Positions 17,879 to 26,263 are shown, counted from the stretch's first letter. The stretch: 64,000 bases of DNA from GCA-2711565 sp963664245 (GCA_963664245.1 OY760934.1:2976001-3040000); one strand, 5' to 3'. Numbers and translations are program-made. Notes: generated from the sequence alone by a model not told the origin.

Positions 17879-19092
17879 CATTGAAAGAATATACCGCAAC
17901 CCTTAAAATGATTTTGCGCATTCCCCGCGAAACTTCTTTTCGCCTGGCCTGGAAGTTTGCTTATAATTTTGGGTGGAAGAGTATGCGTAACATTAAGCGG
18001 TTCGAAAAAAGACAAGCTAAGGGAAAGCCTTTTTTTCCGGCCTTTGTGATGATCTCGGTGACGGAAGCTTGCAATCTTTCATGCCGTGGGTGCTGGGTTT
18101 CTGGTGGCGGCAATAAATCGTTGAGCCCCGAGCAATTGAACGGGATTATCTCGGAAAGTAAAAAGAAAGGAACTTATTTCTTTGGAATTCTGGGTGGCGA
18201 ACCCTTAATTTATAAAGAACTTATAAACGTATTTGCTAAACACCCTGATTGTTACTTCCAGGTATTTACAAACGGCACTTTGCTAACCGAAGATATTGCC
18301 ATGCAATTTAAAAAACTGGGAAATGTAACGCCTCTTATCAGCATTGAGGGTTTAAAGCAGGAGAGCGATTTCCGCCGGGGCAGCGACGATGTTTTTGAAC
18401 GCACGCTTATCGGAGTTCGGGCTTGCCGAAAAGCCGGGCTGATATTTGGAGCAGCAGCCAGTATTTGTAAAAGCAATTTTAAAGAATTGTTGAACCGGGA
18501 ATATATTGAATTGCTTGCAAAGGAAGGAGTTCATTATTTATGGTATTATATTTACCGGCCTGTGGGTGCTACCCCCGATACCGAAAATACACTTAGCAAA
18601 GAAGAAATTCTTGAAATGCGCCGTTTTATTGTTAAACAACGCAGGGATGCTCCTTTGCTGATTATCGAAACATACTGGGATGATAAAGGCAACGCCCTTT
18701 GTCCGGCAGCAACCGGTTTGAGCCATCACATTGCACCATCGGGAGCCGTGGAGTTTTGTCCACCCATACAAATGGCCTGCGATTTTATTAATGAGAAAGG
18801 CTCTAATTTAGCGGAAGTTTTTGAGACCTCGGCTTTTCTTACGGATTTCCGGAAAATGACTGTTGAAAGTTCGCGGGGTTGTATTTTGCTTGAAAATCCG
18901 CCAAAGCTTATCAGTTTTCTGGAAAAATACAAAGCCATTGACACAACAACACGGAAAACCGTGATGGAAGAATACAAAAAAATGATTTGCGTGGCAGGTC
19001 ATAACCTTGAGGGTGAAGAAATCCCGGAGGAAAATGTTTTTTATCGACTGGCAAAGAAAAAATATTTCTTTGGCTTTGGCGCGTACGGCTAA
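17875..19092 (+). CDS. Radical SAM enzyme, unknown substrate
   Basis: A 405-residue protein. Its radical SAM core binds [4Fe-4S] through Cys66, Cys70 and Cys73 (CNLSCRGC), with the SAM-binding GGEP at 107-110. The N-terminal 50 residues are basic and amphipathic (RIPRETSFRLAWKFAY), perhaps for membrane contact. After the core, Cys276, Cys295, Cys302 and Cys336 occur at spacings compatible with a SPASM-like auxiliary cluster (CPAATGLSHH, FCPPIQMAC, GCILL), although the standard SPASM pattern is not matched. It overlaps the ferredoxin gene by 4 bases and lies 25 bases before the prenyl synthase gene. The likely role is modification of the terpenoid made by the operon; this is inference. No cobalamin-binding domain is present. 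Confidence 0.88.
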   Translation: MTLKEYTATLKMILRIPRETSFRLAWKFAYNFGWKSMRNIKRFEKRQAKGKPFFPAFVMISVTEACNLSCRGCWVSGGGNKSLSPEQLNGIISESKKKGTYFFGILGGEPLIYKELINVFAKHPDCYFQVFTNGTLLTEDIAMQFKKLGNVTPLISIEGLKQESDFRRGSDDVFERTLIGVRACRKAGLIFGAAASICKSNFKELLNREYIELLAKEGVHYLWYYIYRPVGATPDTENTLSKEEILEMRRFIVKQRRDAPLLIIETYWDDKGNALCPAATGLSHHIAPSGAVEFCPPIQMACDFINEKGSNLAEVFETSAFLTDFRKMTVESSRGCILLENPPKLISFLEKYKAIDTTTRKTVMEEYKKMICVAGHNLEGEEIPEENVFYRLAKKKYFFGFGAYG

Positions 19093-19117
19093 TTTATTAT
19101 TGACGAACAACGAATTT

Positions 19118-20674
19118 ATGAACAAACTTCTTGAATATATTATCCCATCCACTTACCACGAAAGACAGGAATTGCGCGAAACCATTTTTTCTTTCGTAAG
19201 AGACCGTATGCTTTCTCCGCCTTTATCGATGAACATTCTATCCGATCTTGCCGATCAAATCATTGATAAGTTTGAAGTCGAAATGGGTATTAAAGCCTGG
19301 ATGATGGTTGAAATTAACAACAGTGTTTGGCGCGGAACGCTGGCAGCCATCCCTTATGAAAAACGCGTTTTGTTGTTGCCTAAATGTTTGAGCAATTCGG
19401 CAAAATGCGAGGCTGATGTAGATGAGGTTGGGTTGTCGTGTAATTTTTGTAATAATTGTCCGATCCCAAATTTGCAGGATAAAGCCGATGAGCTTGGTAT
19501 GATGAGCATTGTGGCCGAAGGTTTTACATCGGTGGTTAGCCTGATTGAAAATGGAATTGTGGATGCGGTTATTGGTGTTAGCTGCCTCGATTCGCTCGAA
19601 AAAGCATTCCCTCTGCTGATTGATAATGCAATTCCGGGAATGGCCATCCCGCTGAATAAAGATGGTTGTAAAGACACCACGGTTGATTGCGATTATGTTT
19701 ACAAGTTCATGTGCATGAAAGCAGATGAAGAATCGAATTTGCTGGATTACGATAATTTGAAACAAACGATTAGGAAATGGTTCGCCGAAGAAAATTTAAT
19801 GGCTACATTAACGCCTTCAGCCGATCTTACCTCGTCCATTGTCCGTCAGTGGATTGGCGGAAGCGGTAAACGTTGGCGCCCCTATTTGCTGGCAGCCACT
19901 TATATGGCTTTGAGCGGACACAAAGAAGTGCCTTACCATGTTCAGTTGGCGGCCATTGCGGTTGAGTGTTTCCATAAAGCATCTTTGGTTCACGACGATA
20001 TACAGGATAATGACTCCGTCCGTTATGGCGAAAAAACGGTAAATGCTGCCCATGGCGTGCCGATTGCCATAAATGTTGGCGACATGTTTCTGGGTGAAGG
20101 TTACCGTTTGCTTGCCAGGTGCGGCTACCCGGAGCTGATTAAAGTAGCTTCAGAGGCGCACATTGCTTTATGCAAGGGGCAGGGAACCGAATTGGAGTGG
20201 AGTGCTTCGCCCCGTAAATTGTCGATGGATTTTGTGTTGGACATCTTTTCCAATAAAACGGTTCCGGCATTTAACGTGTCCTTAATTATGGGGCTTATTT
20301 GTGCCGAAAACGATTTGAACCTGCGGCAAACCCTCGAAAAATATTCACGGGCACTGGGCATTGCCTACCAGTTGAAAGATGATGCTGAAGATTTTTATAC
20401 AGATGAACCTCTTAGTACGCGCCCATCGGCAGTTTTGGCGGTTTTATGCCGTTTGAACCCCGACGAGAATTTTATACATGCATTGCTGCATAACAATAAT
20501 TTGAAATCGTTTTTGAACCAGGAAAAACACAAAGCTATGCTTCGCCAGGCACTTGGTGAGGTTCAGCAAATGGCAGAAGAATACCAGCAGCAGGCCCTTG
20601 ATGCTTTGCATGAAATTTCCAACACCGAACTAAAACGCTTGTTGTTCCGTGTTACAAAACGGATTTTGAACTAA
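19118..20674 (+). CDS. Polyprenyl diphosphate synthase fused to a DUF116-like domain
   Basis: Start ATG 19118 (MNKLLEYIIP) is preferred over an upstream GTG that would run back into the radical SAM gene. The 518-residue protein has two parts. Residues 1-200 resemble DUF116, with the cysteine pattern Cys90, Cys97, Cys108, Cys111, Cys114 (LLLPKCLSNSAKC, CNFCNNCPIPNL) and Cys156, 184, 191, 199. Residues about 225-518 are a trans-isoprenyl diphosphate synthase with GGSGKRWRP (247-255), first Asp-rich motif DDIQD (293-297) and second DDAED (421-425). It condenses isopentenyl diphosphate with allylic diphosphates; chain length cannot be told. The fusion of a metal- or cluster-binding domain to a prenyl synthase is unusual. 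Confidence 0.88.
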   Translation: MNKLLEYIIPSTYHERQELRETIFSFVRDRMLSPPLSMNILSDLADQIIDKFEVEMGIKAWMMVEINNSVWRGTLAAIPYEKRVLLLPKCLSNSAKCEADVDEVGLSCNFCNNCPIPNLQDKADELGMMSIVAEGFTSVVSLIENGIVDAVIGVSCLDSLEKAFPLLIDNAIPGMAIPLNKDGCKDTTVDCDYVYKFMCMKADEESNLLDYDNLKQTIRKWFAEENLMATLTPSADLTSSIVRQWIGGSGKRWRPYLLAATYMALSGHKEVPYHVQLAAIAVECFHKASLVHDDIQDNDSVRYGEKTVNAAHGVPIAINVGDMFLGEGYRLLARCGYPELIKVASEAHIALCKGQGTELEWSASPRKLSMDFVLDIFSNKTVPAFNVSLIMGLICAENDLNLRQTLEKYSRALGIAYQLKDDAEDFYTDEPLSTRPSAVLAVLCRLNPDENFIHALLHNNNLKSFLNQEKHKAMLRQALGEVQQMAEEYQQQALDALHEISNTELKRLLFRVTKRILN

Positions 20675-21546
20675 TGAAATCAACCATCTCGCTAAAACTT
20701 TTAAAAGCCCTGCAAAGGGGAACGGACAAGCTAAGTGTCGAAGCACTTCAAAAAGTTTCTGCTTTTGTTGAATCGCAAAAAACTCCTAAGCACTCATTTA
20801 TTGGAAGGGGAGGAGACCCTGATATTTATTATTCATTGTTCGGGTGGATGCTGTATTATGTGCTGGGTATAAAATGCGATAAAGAGAATCTTGCTCTTTG
20901 CCTTTCGCAGTATGATGAAACTGATCTCGATTTGGTTCATTATGCGGCTTACATGCGTTGCCGGATGCTTTACCATTTGCTGGGAAATAAAAAAAGTACG
21001 CTCTTGCTGAGGTCTGTTTTTAACCGAAAAATCAAAAATCTGGATGAATTTGAGGTTGTGCCTCATGACGATCCCCAATCTCCGTACACCGGATTTATTT
21101 GGTTGTCCTTGCTTGAAGATACCGGGAATACTGTAAAAAGTAAAGAGTTTGATTTGACCGTACTGGAAGATTATCACCTGGCAGACGGCGGTTACATGAA
21201 TGTAAAAAACGGGCGCACGGCAACCACCAATGCCACGGTTGCGGCTCTCTCAATCATTGGCCAGCTAAAGGGCTATAATAAAAATGAGGATGTTCTTTAC
21301 TTGCGTGATTTGCAGAATTCTTTGGGCGGTTTTCGGGCCGTTGCCGATTCTCCGGTTCCCGATTTGCTTTCAACGGCTACAGCTTTGTTTATGCTTCATT
21401 GTTATGGGGTGGAACCTAAGTATTCTGCTGAGGATTTTGTAGAAGCTCACTGGCTTGACTCGGGCGGATTTTCAGCCACCCTGCTTGATGAGTTAAGCGA
21501 TGTGGAGTACACTTTTTACGGTTTGCTTGCCCTGGGGGCGATATAA
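20674..21546 (+). CDS. Prenyltransferase/terpene-cyclase-like alpha-barrel protein
   Basis: A 290-residue protein whose ATG overlaps the synthase stop by one base (taATG), so the two are translationally coupled. It is built of helix pairs with repeated GG-aromatic turns (DGGYMNVKNG, about 172-181; LGGFRAV, about 216-222; SGGFSAT, about 264-270), the pattern of the protein prenyltransferase beta subunit and squalene-cyclase superfamily barrel. No DxDD class II motif and no full zinc-ligand set is seen, so it may be a single-barrel cyclase, a substrate-binding partner, or an inactive subunit. It is likely to act on the product of the upstream synthase. Confidence 0.75.
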   Translation: MKSTISLKLLKALQRGTDKLSVEALQKVSAFVESQKTPKHSFIGRGGDPDIYYSLFGWMLYYVLGIKCDKENLALCLSQYDETDLDLVHYAAYMRCRMLYHLLGNKKSTLLLRSVFNRKIKNLDEFEVVPHDDPQSPYTGFIWLSLLEDTGNTVKSKEFDLTVLEDYHLADGGYMNVKNGRTATTNATVAALSIIGQLKGYNKNEDVLYLRDLQNSLGGFRAVADSPVPDLLSTATALFMLHCYGVEPKYSAEDFVEAHWLDSGGFSATLLDELSDVEYTFYGLLALGAI

Positions 21547-21565
21547 TTATATTCATTAAAAGAAT

Positions 21566-22369
21566 TTATGGTTCATTTTTTAATCTAATCATTACCACTT
21601 CATTCAGATAATTCAGAAAATTTTCACTATTAAATTTAAGAAAATAATTCATGAATTTGTTATTTGAACCAGTCAAAGTACAATTTATATTATTATTTGA
21701 ATGCCCTAATTTAAAATTGCTAATTTCTGTTTGCATAATTTTTCTATTTGACAAATTGCGCATTTTTTTTAAATCGGATTCAATAGATTTTAGATGCTCA
21801 AACATTAATCTATGTAATTCATCCTTTAAATTTTCGACACCTAGCTCTTTCAAACACTTACTCATTTTTGTAGGTGCTATGTAATCCAATAAACTAGTTG
21901 AACTAATCATTTTTTCAAGAAGATTCTCTTTAGCAAAATTTTCCTGACATGAATGTGCTAGAATACGATTATATAGCCAAAGAAAATATGTCCTGATGTA
22001 CTTGTAATAAGCTTTGTCCTTAAATAATAATGTTAATTCTTTATCAAGAATTATACTATAGTTCATATTTACCATACCTAATGTGTCGTATTTAATATTT
22101 TTTATATCATTCAACACAGCATATGCTTCGTCCTTTCTATCTGCAGAATGAAGATAATTTGAAAGCTTAAAACTATCCAACATAATATTAGGTGAAATTT
22201 GGATAGCTTTTTTTATTAAATCAATTGCTTCACTGATTCTATTCTCTTTTTTTAATTGAGTAGCTTGTTTAATCAAAGAATCATGGTCTTTAACATCCAT
22301 TTTTGAGTTGAATTCTTGATTTTCACTTTTTATTATTTTATTCTTTTTCTTAAAGTTGAATAGCCCCAT
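21566..22369 (-). CDS. Unknown protein with TPR-like N-terminus (267 aa)
   Basis: The first 30 residues are a charged leader (MGLFNFKKKNKI). Residues about 30-100 read as one or two tetratricopeptide-type helix pairs (SLIKQATQLKKENRISEAIDLIKKAIQ, with the A-A-Y-like spacing). The rest is helical and unassigned. There is no signal peptide. It follows a 147-residue gene by 7 bases on the same strand. Both are much richer in A+T than the flanking cyclase genes, and they sit between two convergent parts of the terpenoid locus, which suggests a later insertion. Confidence 0.6.
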   Translation of the reverse strand: MGLFNFKKKNKIIKSENQEFNSKMDVKDHDSLIKQATQLKKENRISEAIDLIKKAIQISPNIMLDSFKLSNYLHSADRKDEAYAVLNDIKNIKYDTLGMVNMNYSIILDKELTLLFKDKAYYKYIRTYFLWLYNRILAHSCQENFAKENLLEKMISSTSLLDYIAPTKMSKCLKELGVENLKDELHRLMFEHLKSIESDLKKMRNLSNRKIMQTEISNFKLGHSNNNINCTLTGSNNKFMNYFLKFNSENFLNYLNEVVMIRLKNEP

Positions 22370-22376
22370 AATAACT

Positions 22377-22820
22377 TTATTTTAATTTAGAAAGAACTTT
22401 CTCCTTAATCGCTTTATAAATATTCCAACCATTATGAGATTTACTTAAAATAACATCAAATCGTTTTTGTGATTGAAAAGAATCATGAAAATCACTAAGA
22501 GCCTTGTTAATTATCAAAATTGGATGATTTCTAAATCGAGTCTCAAATTGGTCAATTGTAATATCATAAATAATTGATTTATATTCAATCCAACCATGAG
22601 AACCTTTTTCCTTATGTATTCCCCAAACATATTCAACGCCAATCAGCTCAAAATCATTTTTCATAAATAATCCTAAAATCAGAGATGATAATTTACAACA
22701 ACCATAAGGAAAAGATTTTAAATCAAATGGTTCAGTAGATAAACAAAATTTGTTATCTTTAGTAACATCTTCTAATTCAAATCGTACCGTCGTTGCAAGT
22801 TTTGATAAAACATCATTCAT
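22377..22820 (-). CDS. Unknown protein, possible papain/NlpC-like fold (147 aa)
   Basis: A 147-residue soluble protein. A cysteine at the head of a hydrophobic helix (FPYGCCKLSSLILG, Cys41/42), a histidine in a strand (GSHGWIEY, His75) and an aspartate (YDITID, Asp86 or Asp90) appear in the Cys-His-Asp order of papain-like, transglutaminase or NlpC/P60 enzymes. This is only pattern recognition; I do not recognise a family. With the adjacent TPR-like gene (7 bases downstream) it forms an AT-rich two-gene unit on the minus strand, reminiscent of effector/partner pairs, but nothing proves this. Confidence 0.55.
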   Translation of the reverse strand: MNDVLSKLATTVRFELEDVTKDNKFCLSTEPFDLKSFPYGCCKLSSLILGLFMKNDFELIGVEYVWGIHKEKGSHGWIEYKSIIYDITIDQFETRFRNHPILIINKALSDFHDSFQSQKRFDVILSKSHNGWNIYKAIKEKVLSKLK

Positions 22821-22860
22821 AACCTAAAATACTTTATTGCATCGGTATTGCCAAAATGAG

Positions 22861-24579
22861 CTATAACGAGTATCTATACTTCTTCAGGGCTGTTAGCACA
22901 AAGGTAATATTGTACATTTCTTCCGAGTACCAGAGTTTCGAAAAATAGAGCCCGATGGGTTCAGCAGTAAACAATTCCCCGGCATGGTATTTTTTCAACA
23001 GATATTCGAAAGCCTTTTCCCGGGCCTGGCGGTTGGTGTTTTTGTGCGACGACAGGGCACTCAGGGCACGGGCCGTTAAGGTCACTTTTGAGGAGGCTCC
23101 TTTGCTCCCGCCCCAGCCGCTATCGGTGTTTTGGGCCGCAAGAATGTATTCCAGCCCTTTTGAAATTAGCTCTTCGGCCAAAGCTTCGTTTATGCCGGCG
23201 AGGTATTCAACCGTCATGCTGGTGCCGTACACCGGCGAAAGTTTGTTTTCGGCATCCTGATCGCCAAACCATAAGGGGAGCCATGAGCCGTCAGCAGCCT
23301 GGTTTTTTTGCAGCCATTTTAACATCCGTTTGATACTTTTCCCGCATTGCTGTTTTAGCTTTTCCGGAAGGTCATCGTGCCATAATTTGAAAGCCAGCAG
23401 CGAGTGTGCGGATATATCGGGACTGCTCCTGTCAAAAGGAAGTTTTCCCCAGCCTTTGCAAAAAGTAGGCATGCCGCCGTCTCTGTTTTGCAAATCAAGC
23501 AGCCATTCGATTCCCTTGCCAACTTCCTCGCAAAAACGGCCGTTTAAAAGAATGTGAAGTGCGACCAGGGCTCCGGCCGTATCGTCGGCATCGGGTACGG
23601 CACCTGGCAGGTCGGTCCATGCCCATCCTCCGGGTTTGGCCTTGGTAAAAGGGTGTTCAAACCGAAACGCATTTTGCCTGATGATGGTGGCTAGTGCCTC
23701 TTTATCGTTGATGTCTTCACCCAGAGCTCTTACGCTCAAAGACGTTACCCAACAAGATAAATCGGTGTCGATGGGCCAGGAGCCGTCTTTACGAATGGTG
23801 TTCGTTAAAAAATTTACCCCTTTTTGAACGCTGCTGTGATCGGAGTATCCGGATGCGCTCATGCACATTGTAACGAAAGCCGTAAGAGGTGCGGCTTCAA
23901 GAAATCCGCCATGTTGGGGTTGCAATTTCTCAAGGACATTAAGCGATTTTTTAATGAACGCTTTTCGCAGTGGCGATAAAATATTTTGTTGTCCTTTTTT
24001 GAACCGAAGAACTCCTACGGCAATAAGCGCGGGGATGGCGTAACTTACCACCGGTAAGCGGAAAAACCGAAATAATTTTTGTGGCAGAACCGATATCTCG
24101 AAAGGCAATTGGGGGATATTTTTCCAGCTTGAGATAAGTCCGGCAAGGGCGCACATTACAAGTATGGGAGCCGAAAATGTGAGATCTTTCCCGTAATAAT
24201 TTAAAATTCCTTTGATGATGTGTTTGTCGGTATGTCCACCAAATTTTTCCTGCAGGTATTGTTTCGTTTTTTTTGGGGCACTCCCCACGGCATAAAGTGA
24301 AGCATAAGTAAGCAGCGTAGCTGTCATGTTCGAAGGGCTTTCGGGGCTGTCTCCCCACGAGCCGTCTTCTTTCATCGTGGAGCTTAGCCACGATACTCCC
24401 TGCGATATCAGTGCTTTGTGTTTTTCTTTATCAACAGTATGCAATGCAAAAACAGCAACGGATGTAGAGATCGCACTCGACGATAAACGCCCCCTCCAGA
24501 CTTTATCTTCGGGAGATCGTTTGTCCAGAAGGTGCTGTTGCACGATTTGTATCAACTTGTCTAATTGTTCTTCTTGCAT
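22861..24579 (-). CDS. Squalene-hopene-cyclase-family class II terpene cyclase
   Basis: A 572-residue protein of the double alpha-barrel squalene/oxidosqualene cyclase family. The class II catalytic acid motif is present as Asp330-Ala-Asp332-Asp333-Thr-Ala (PDADDTAGAL). Several QW-type repeats are visible: DGSWGD (72-77), DGSWPIDTDL (265-274), GGWAWTD (317-323), DGGMPTFCKGWG, DGSWLPLWFG and SGWGG. A hydrophobic patch around 137-192 may anchor it to the membrane. Length is a little below that of hopene cyclases (about 630). Cyclisation by protonation needs no oxygen. The substrate may be squalene or a product of the local polyprenyl synthase. No squalene synthase (HpnC/D/E) is in the window. 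Confidence 0.88.
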   Translation of the reverse strand: MQEEQLDKLIQIVQQHLLDKRSPEDKVWRGRLSSSAISTSVAVFALHTVDKEKHKALISQGVSWLSSTMKEDGSWGDSPESPSNMTATLLTYASLYAVGSAPKKTKQYLQEKFGGHTDKHIIKGILNYYGKDLTFSAPILVMCALAGLISSWKNIPQLPFEISVLPQKLFRFFRLPVVSYAIPALIAVGVLRFKKGQQNILSPLRKAFIKKSLNVLEKLQPQHGGFLEAAPLTAFVTMCMSASGYSDHSSVQKGVNFLTNTIRKDGSWPIDTDLSCWVTSLSVRALGEDINDKEALATIIRQNAFRFEHPFTKAKPGGWAWTDLPGAVPDADDTAGALVALHILLNGRFCEEVGKGIEWLLDLQNRDGGMPTFCKGWGKLPFDRSSPDISAHSLLAFKLWHDDLPEKLKQQCGKSIKRMLKWLQKNQAADGSWLPLWFGDQDAENKLSPVYGTSMTVEYLAGINEALAEELISKGLEYILAAQNTDSGWGGSKGASSKVTLTARALSALSSHKNTNRQAREKAFEYLLKKYHAGELFTAEPIGLYFSKLWYSEEMYNITFVLTALKKYRYSL

Positions 24580-24777
24580 ACCTTTTAATGAAACTGTAAA
24601 AGTGCTGGTTTTATTATTTTATTTTCAAGTTAATGCTTGAAGTTAGAAGCTCGAAGTTAATTATGAAATTGGATGTATTTTCTTCCTTCTTCGGACTTCT
24701 ATCTTCCAGCTAATTATTATTTGTGTTATCTAATCTTATTTAAGATGTAAATATATGTGTTTCCAGTACACAAAATT

Positions 24778-25476
24778 TTAGTTTTTAGGATAATACTGGC
24801 ATAAGTGTTCAATACATTCGTTATTTTTTTCGTGATAAGAACACTTTATTGCCGGGTGTTCAAGTTTTACGTTTAAGTGTTCGTCAATAAATTTAATGGC
24901 AGCCTCCAATGCGCGATACGAAACCCGTTTGCAACACCTTGGCCCGTTATCCGAAGCAATGGAGGTTAAACTTGCTGCAGTCATTTGGCCGCATAAACTC
25001 CATTCGTTAACCGAAAGAGGAGTGCTGTTTAATAGAATGCTTAAAAAAATTCCGGTGCCAACACCCGCACCGCAGGCTCCGTAATAGCCGCAAAATCCGG
25101 GCAGTACATTTTTTGACCGTTCACGTGCATTTTTAAGTTTCTTTAAAATCATTTCCTTTTCACCAATCTTATTGTAATAGGCTGTAAGCAAAACTGCCGG
25201 GATCAGAAAATGATGTTCAGGGCCATGAATTTTAATGTTGGAACCGTTCATTATAAATTCAGCTAGTTCAACCGGATTGGTGCTGTCGCTGTTTTTACAG
25301 AACATTTCAATATAATCAAGCGGTCCCAACTCTTTGCAATCCTCGCATACAAAATGTCCGTTGATGCATTTTTTGTTTGAGCCAAAAGTCTTCTTGCAAA
25401 CATTGCACGTTATTTTTTCCTGTTTTGTGAGGCTGTCTAATTCTGATTTACAGATATTACAGAGATTATTATCCAT
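24778..25476 (-). CDS. DUF5714-type cysteine-rich protein
   Basis: A 232-residue soluble protein. The N-terminus (residues 1-50) is a zinc-ribbon-like module with CNIC, CNVC, GHFVCEDC. The main part has the conserved DUF5714 features GFCGYYGACGAGVGTGIFLS (about 140-159) and GPRCCKRVSYRALEAAI (about 192-208). Cysteine and glycine spacing suggests a metal or Fe-S site. The family has no known biochemical role as far as I know; it tends to occur in anaerobes. It is transcribed toward the class II cyclase on the same strand, 198 bases upstream, so it is probably part of the same pathway. Assignment to DUF5714 is from memory of the motif. Confidence 0.75.
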   Translation of the reverse strand: MDNNLCNICKSELDSLTKQEKITCNVCKKTFGSNKKCINGHFVCEDCKELGPLDYIEMFCKNSDSTNPVELAEFIMNGSNIKIHGPEHHFLIPAVLLTAYYNKIGEKEMILKKLKNARERSKNVLPGFCGYYGACGAGVGTGIFLSILLNSTPLSVNEWSLCGQMTAASLTSIASDNGPRCCKRVSYRALEAAIKFIDEHLNVKLEHPAIKCSYHEKNNECIEHLCQYYPKN

Positions 25477-25738
25477 TTTTGAAAAAGCTTCTGTAAGCGA
25501 TTTAATATCTCTTACTCATTGGTTGATTAAAGATGCAACTTTTTATTGTAAAACAAATTAACTAAATCAATGCTTATACGTAAAATCTTTTCGATAAACA
25601 GGCCTGATAATTAGACAAGTTAGGTTTTGCATAAAAGATTCATTGGATTTTTAATACCCCATGTTTTACAAATAGAAAATTTAAGATTTGATCTCGGCCT
25701 GTTTTTGATTTAATTTTATAAAACAAAAACCCCCGACC

Positions 25739-26263
25739 ATGGCAAATTTAATTACTTCCGAAAACACGAGTTTTGATTTTTTACACGGATCATCCGACTT
25801 TATGAATATTGTACTTGAAAATATGACCTCTTGTGTGTTGTTGTTGGATAAAAAATTGGAACTGCAAGCTTTCAATAATCCAATAAAAACCATTTTCTCA
25901 AATAAGCCCGACGAAGACTTGCTTTATAAAAGATGTGGTAATGCTATTGGCTGTGCATTTACGGTTGAGGAAGAAAAAGAATGTGGGGAAACTTCAAAAT
26001 GTAAAAACTGCCAGCTTAGAAAAGATGGGATTCGTGCTTATTCAGATAAGAAAACAATTTATAATCAGCGCCTCGACCGTGAGTTTTATACCACTGATTC
26101 GAAAAAAGAGTTGAAACATTTGCGTTATAACGTTCGTTATTTCCGTTTTAAAAAAGACAATTACATTATTGTCATTGTTCAGGATATCTCCGAGTTGGTA
26201 AGGCAACAATTAATTATCGATCTTCAGATGAAAAAATTAAACAAACTGATGCCGCAGAACTAG
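25739..26263 (+). CDS. Stand-alone PAS domain protein with a cysteine cluster
   Basis: A 174-residue protein that is a single PAS domain (about 22-155) with no kinase, HTH or other output. Inside the PAS fold is the cysteine set Cys66, Cys72, Cys82, Cys88, Cys91 (RCGNAIGC, ECGETSKCKNC), a variant known in many PAS sensor kinases and suited to binding a metal or Fe-S cluster, which would make it a redox or gas sensor. The C-terminus is a short helix of the kind that leads to a signalling partner. It lies 65 bases before mutS2 on the same strand. Start ATG 25739. Confidence 0.75.
   Translation: MANLITSENTSFDFLHGSSDFMNIVLENMTSCVLLLDKKLELQAFNNPIKTIFSNKPDEDLLYKRCGNAIGCAFTVEEEKECGETSKCKNCQLRKDGIRAYSDKKTIYNQRLDREFYTTDSKKELKHLRYNVRYFRFKKDNYIIVIVQDISELVRQQLIIDLQMKKLNKLMPQN

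Noticed and set aside
19238..19765. 175-residue minus-strand frame inside the DUF116-polyprenyl synthase gene
   Set aside because: It lies wholly inside a well-supported gene and has the histidine- and isoleucine-rich composition of an antisense shadow.
24600..24777. GAAGTT/CTTCGGACTTC-type short repeats between the cyclase and DUF5714 genes
   Set aside because: Low-complexity, poorly conserved pairs; no structure strong enough to call a terminator or element.
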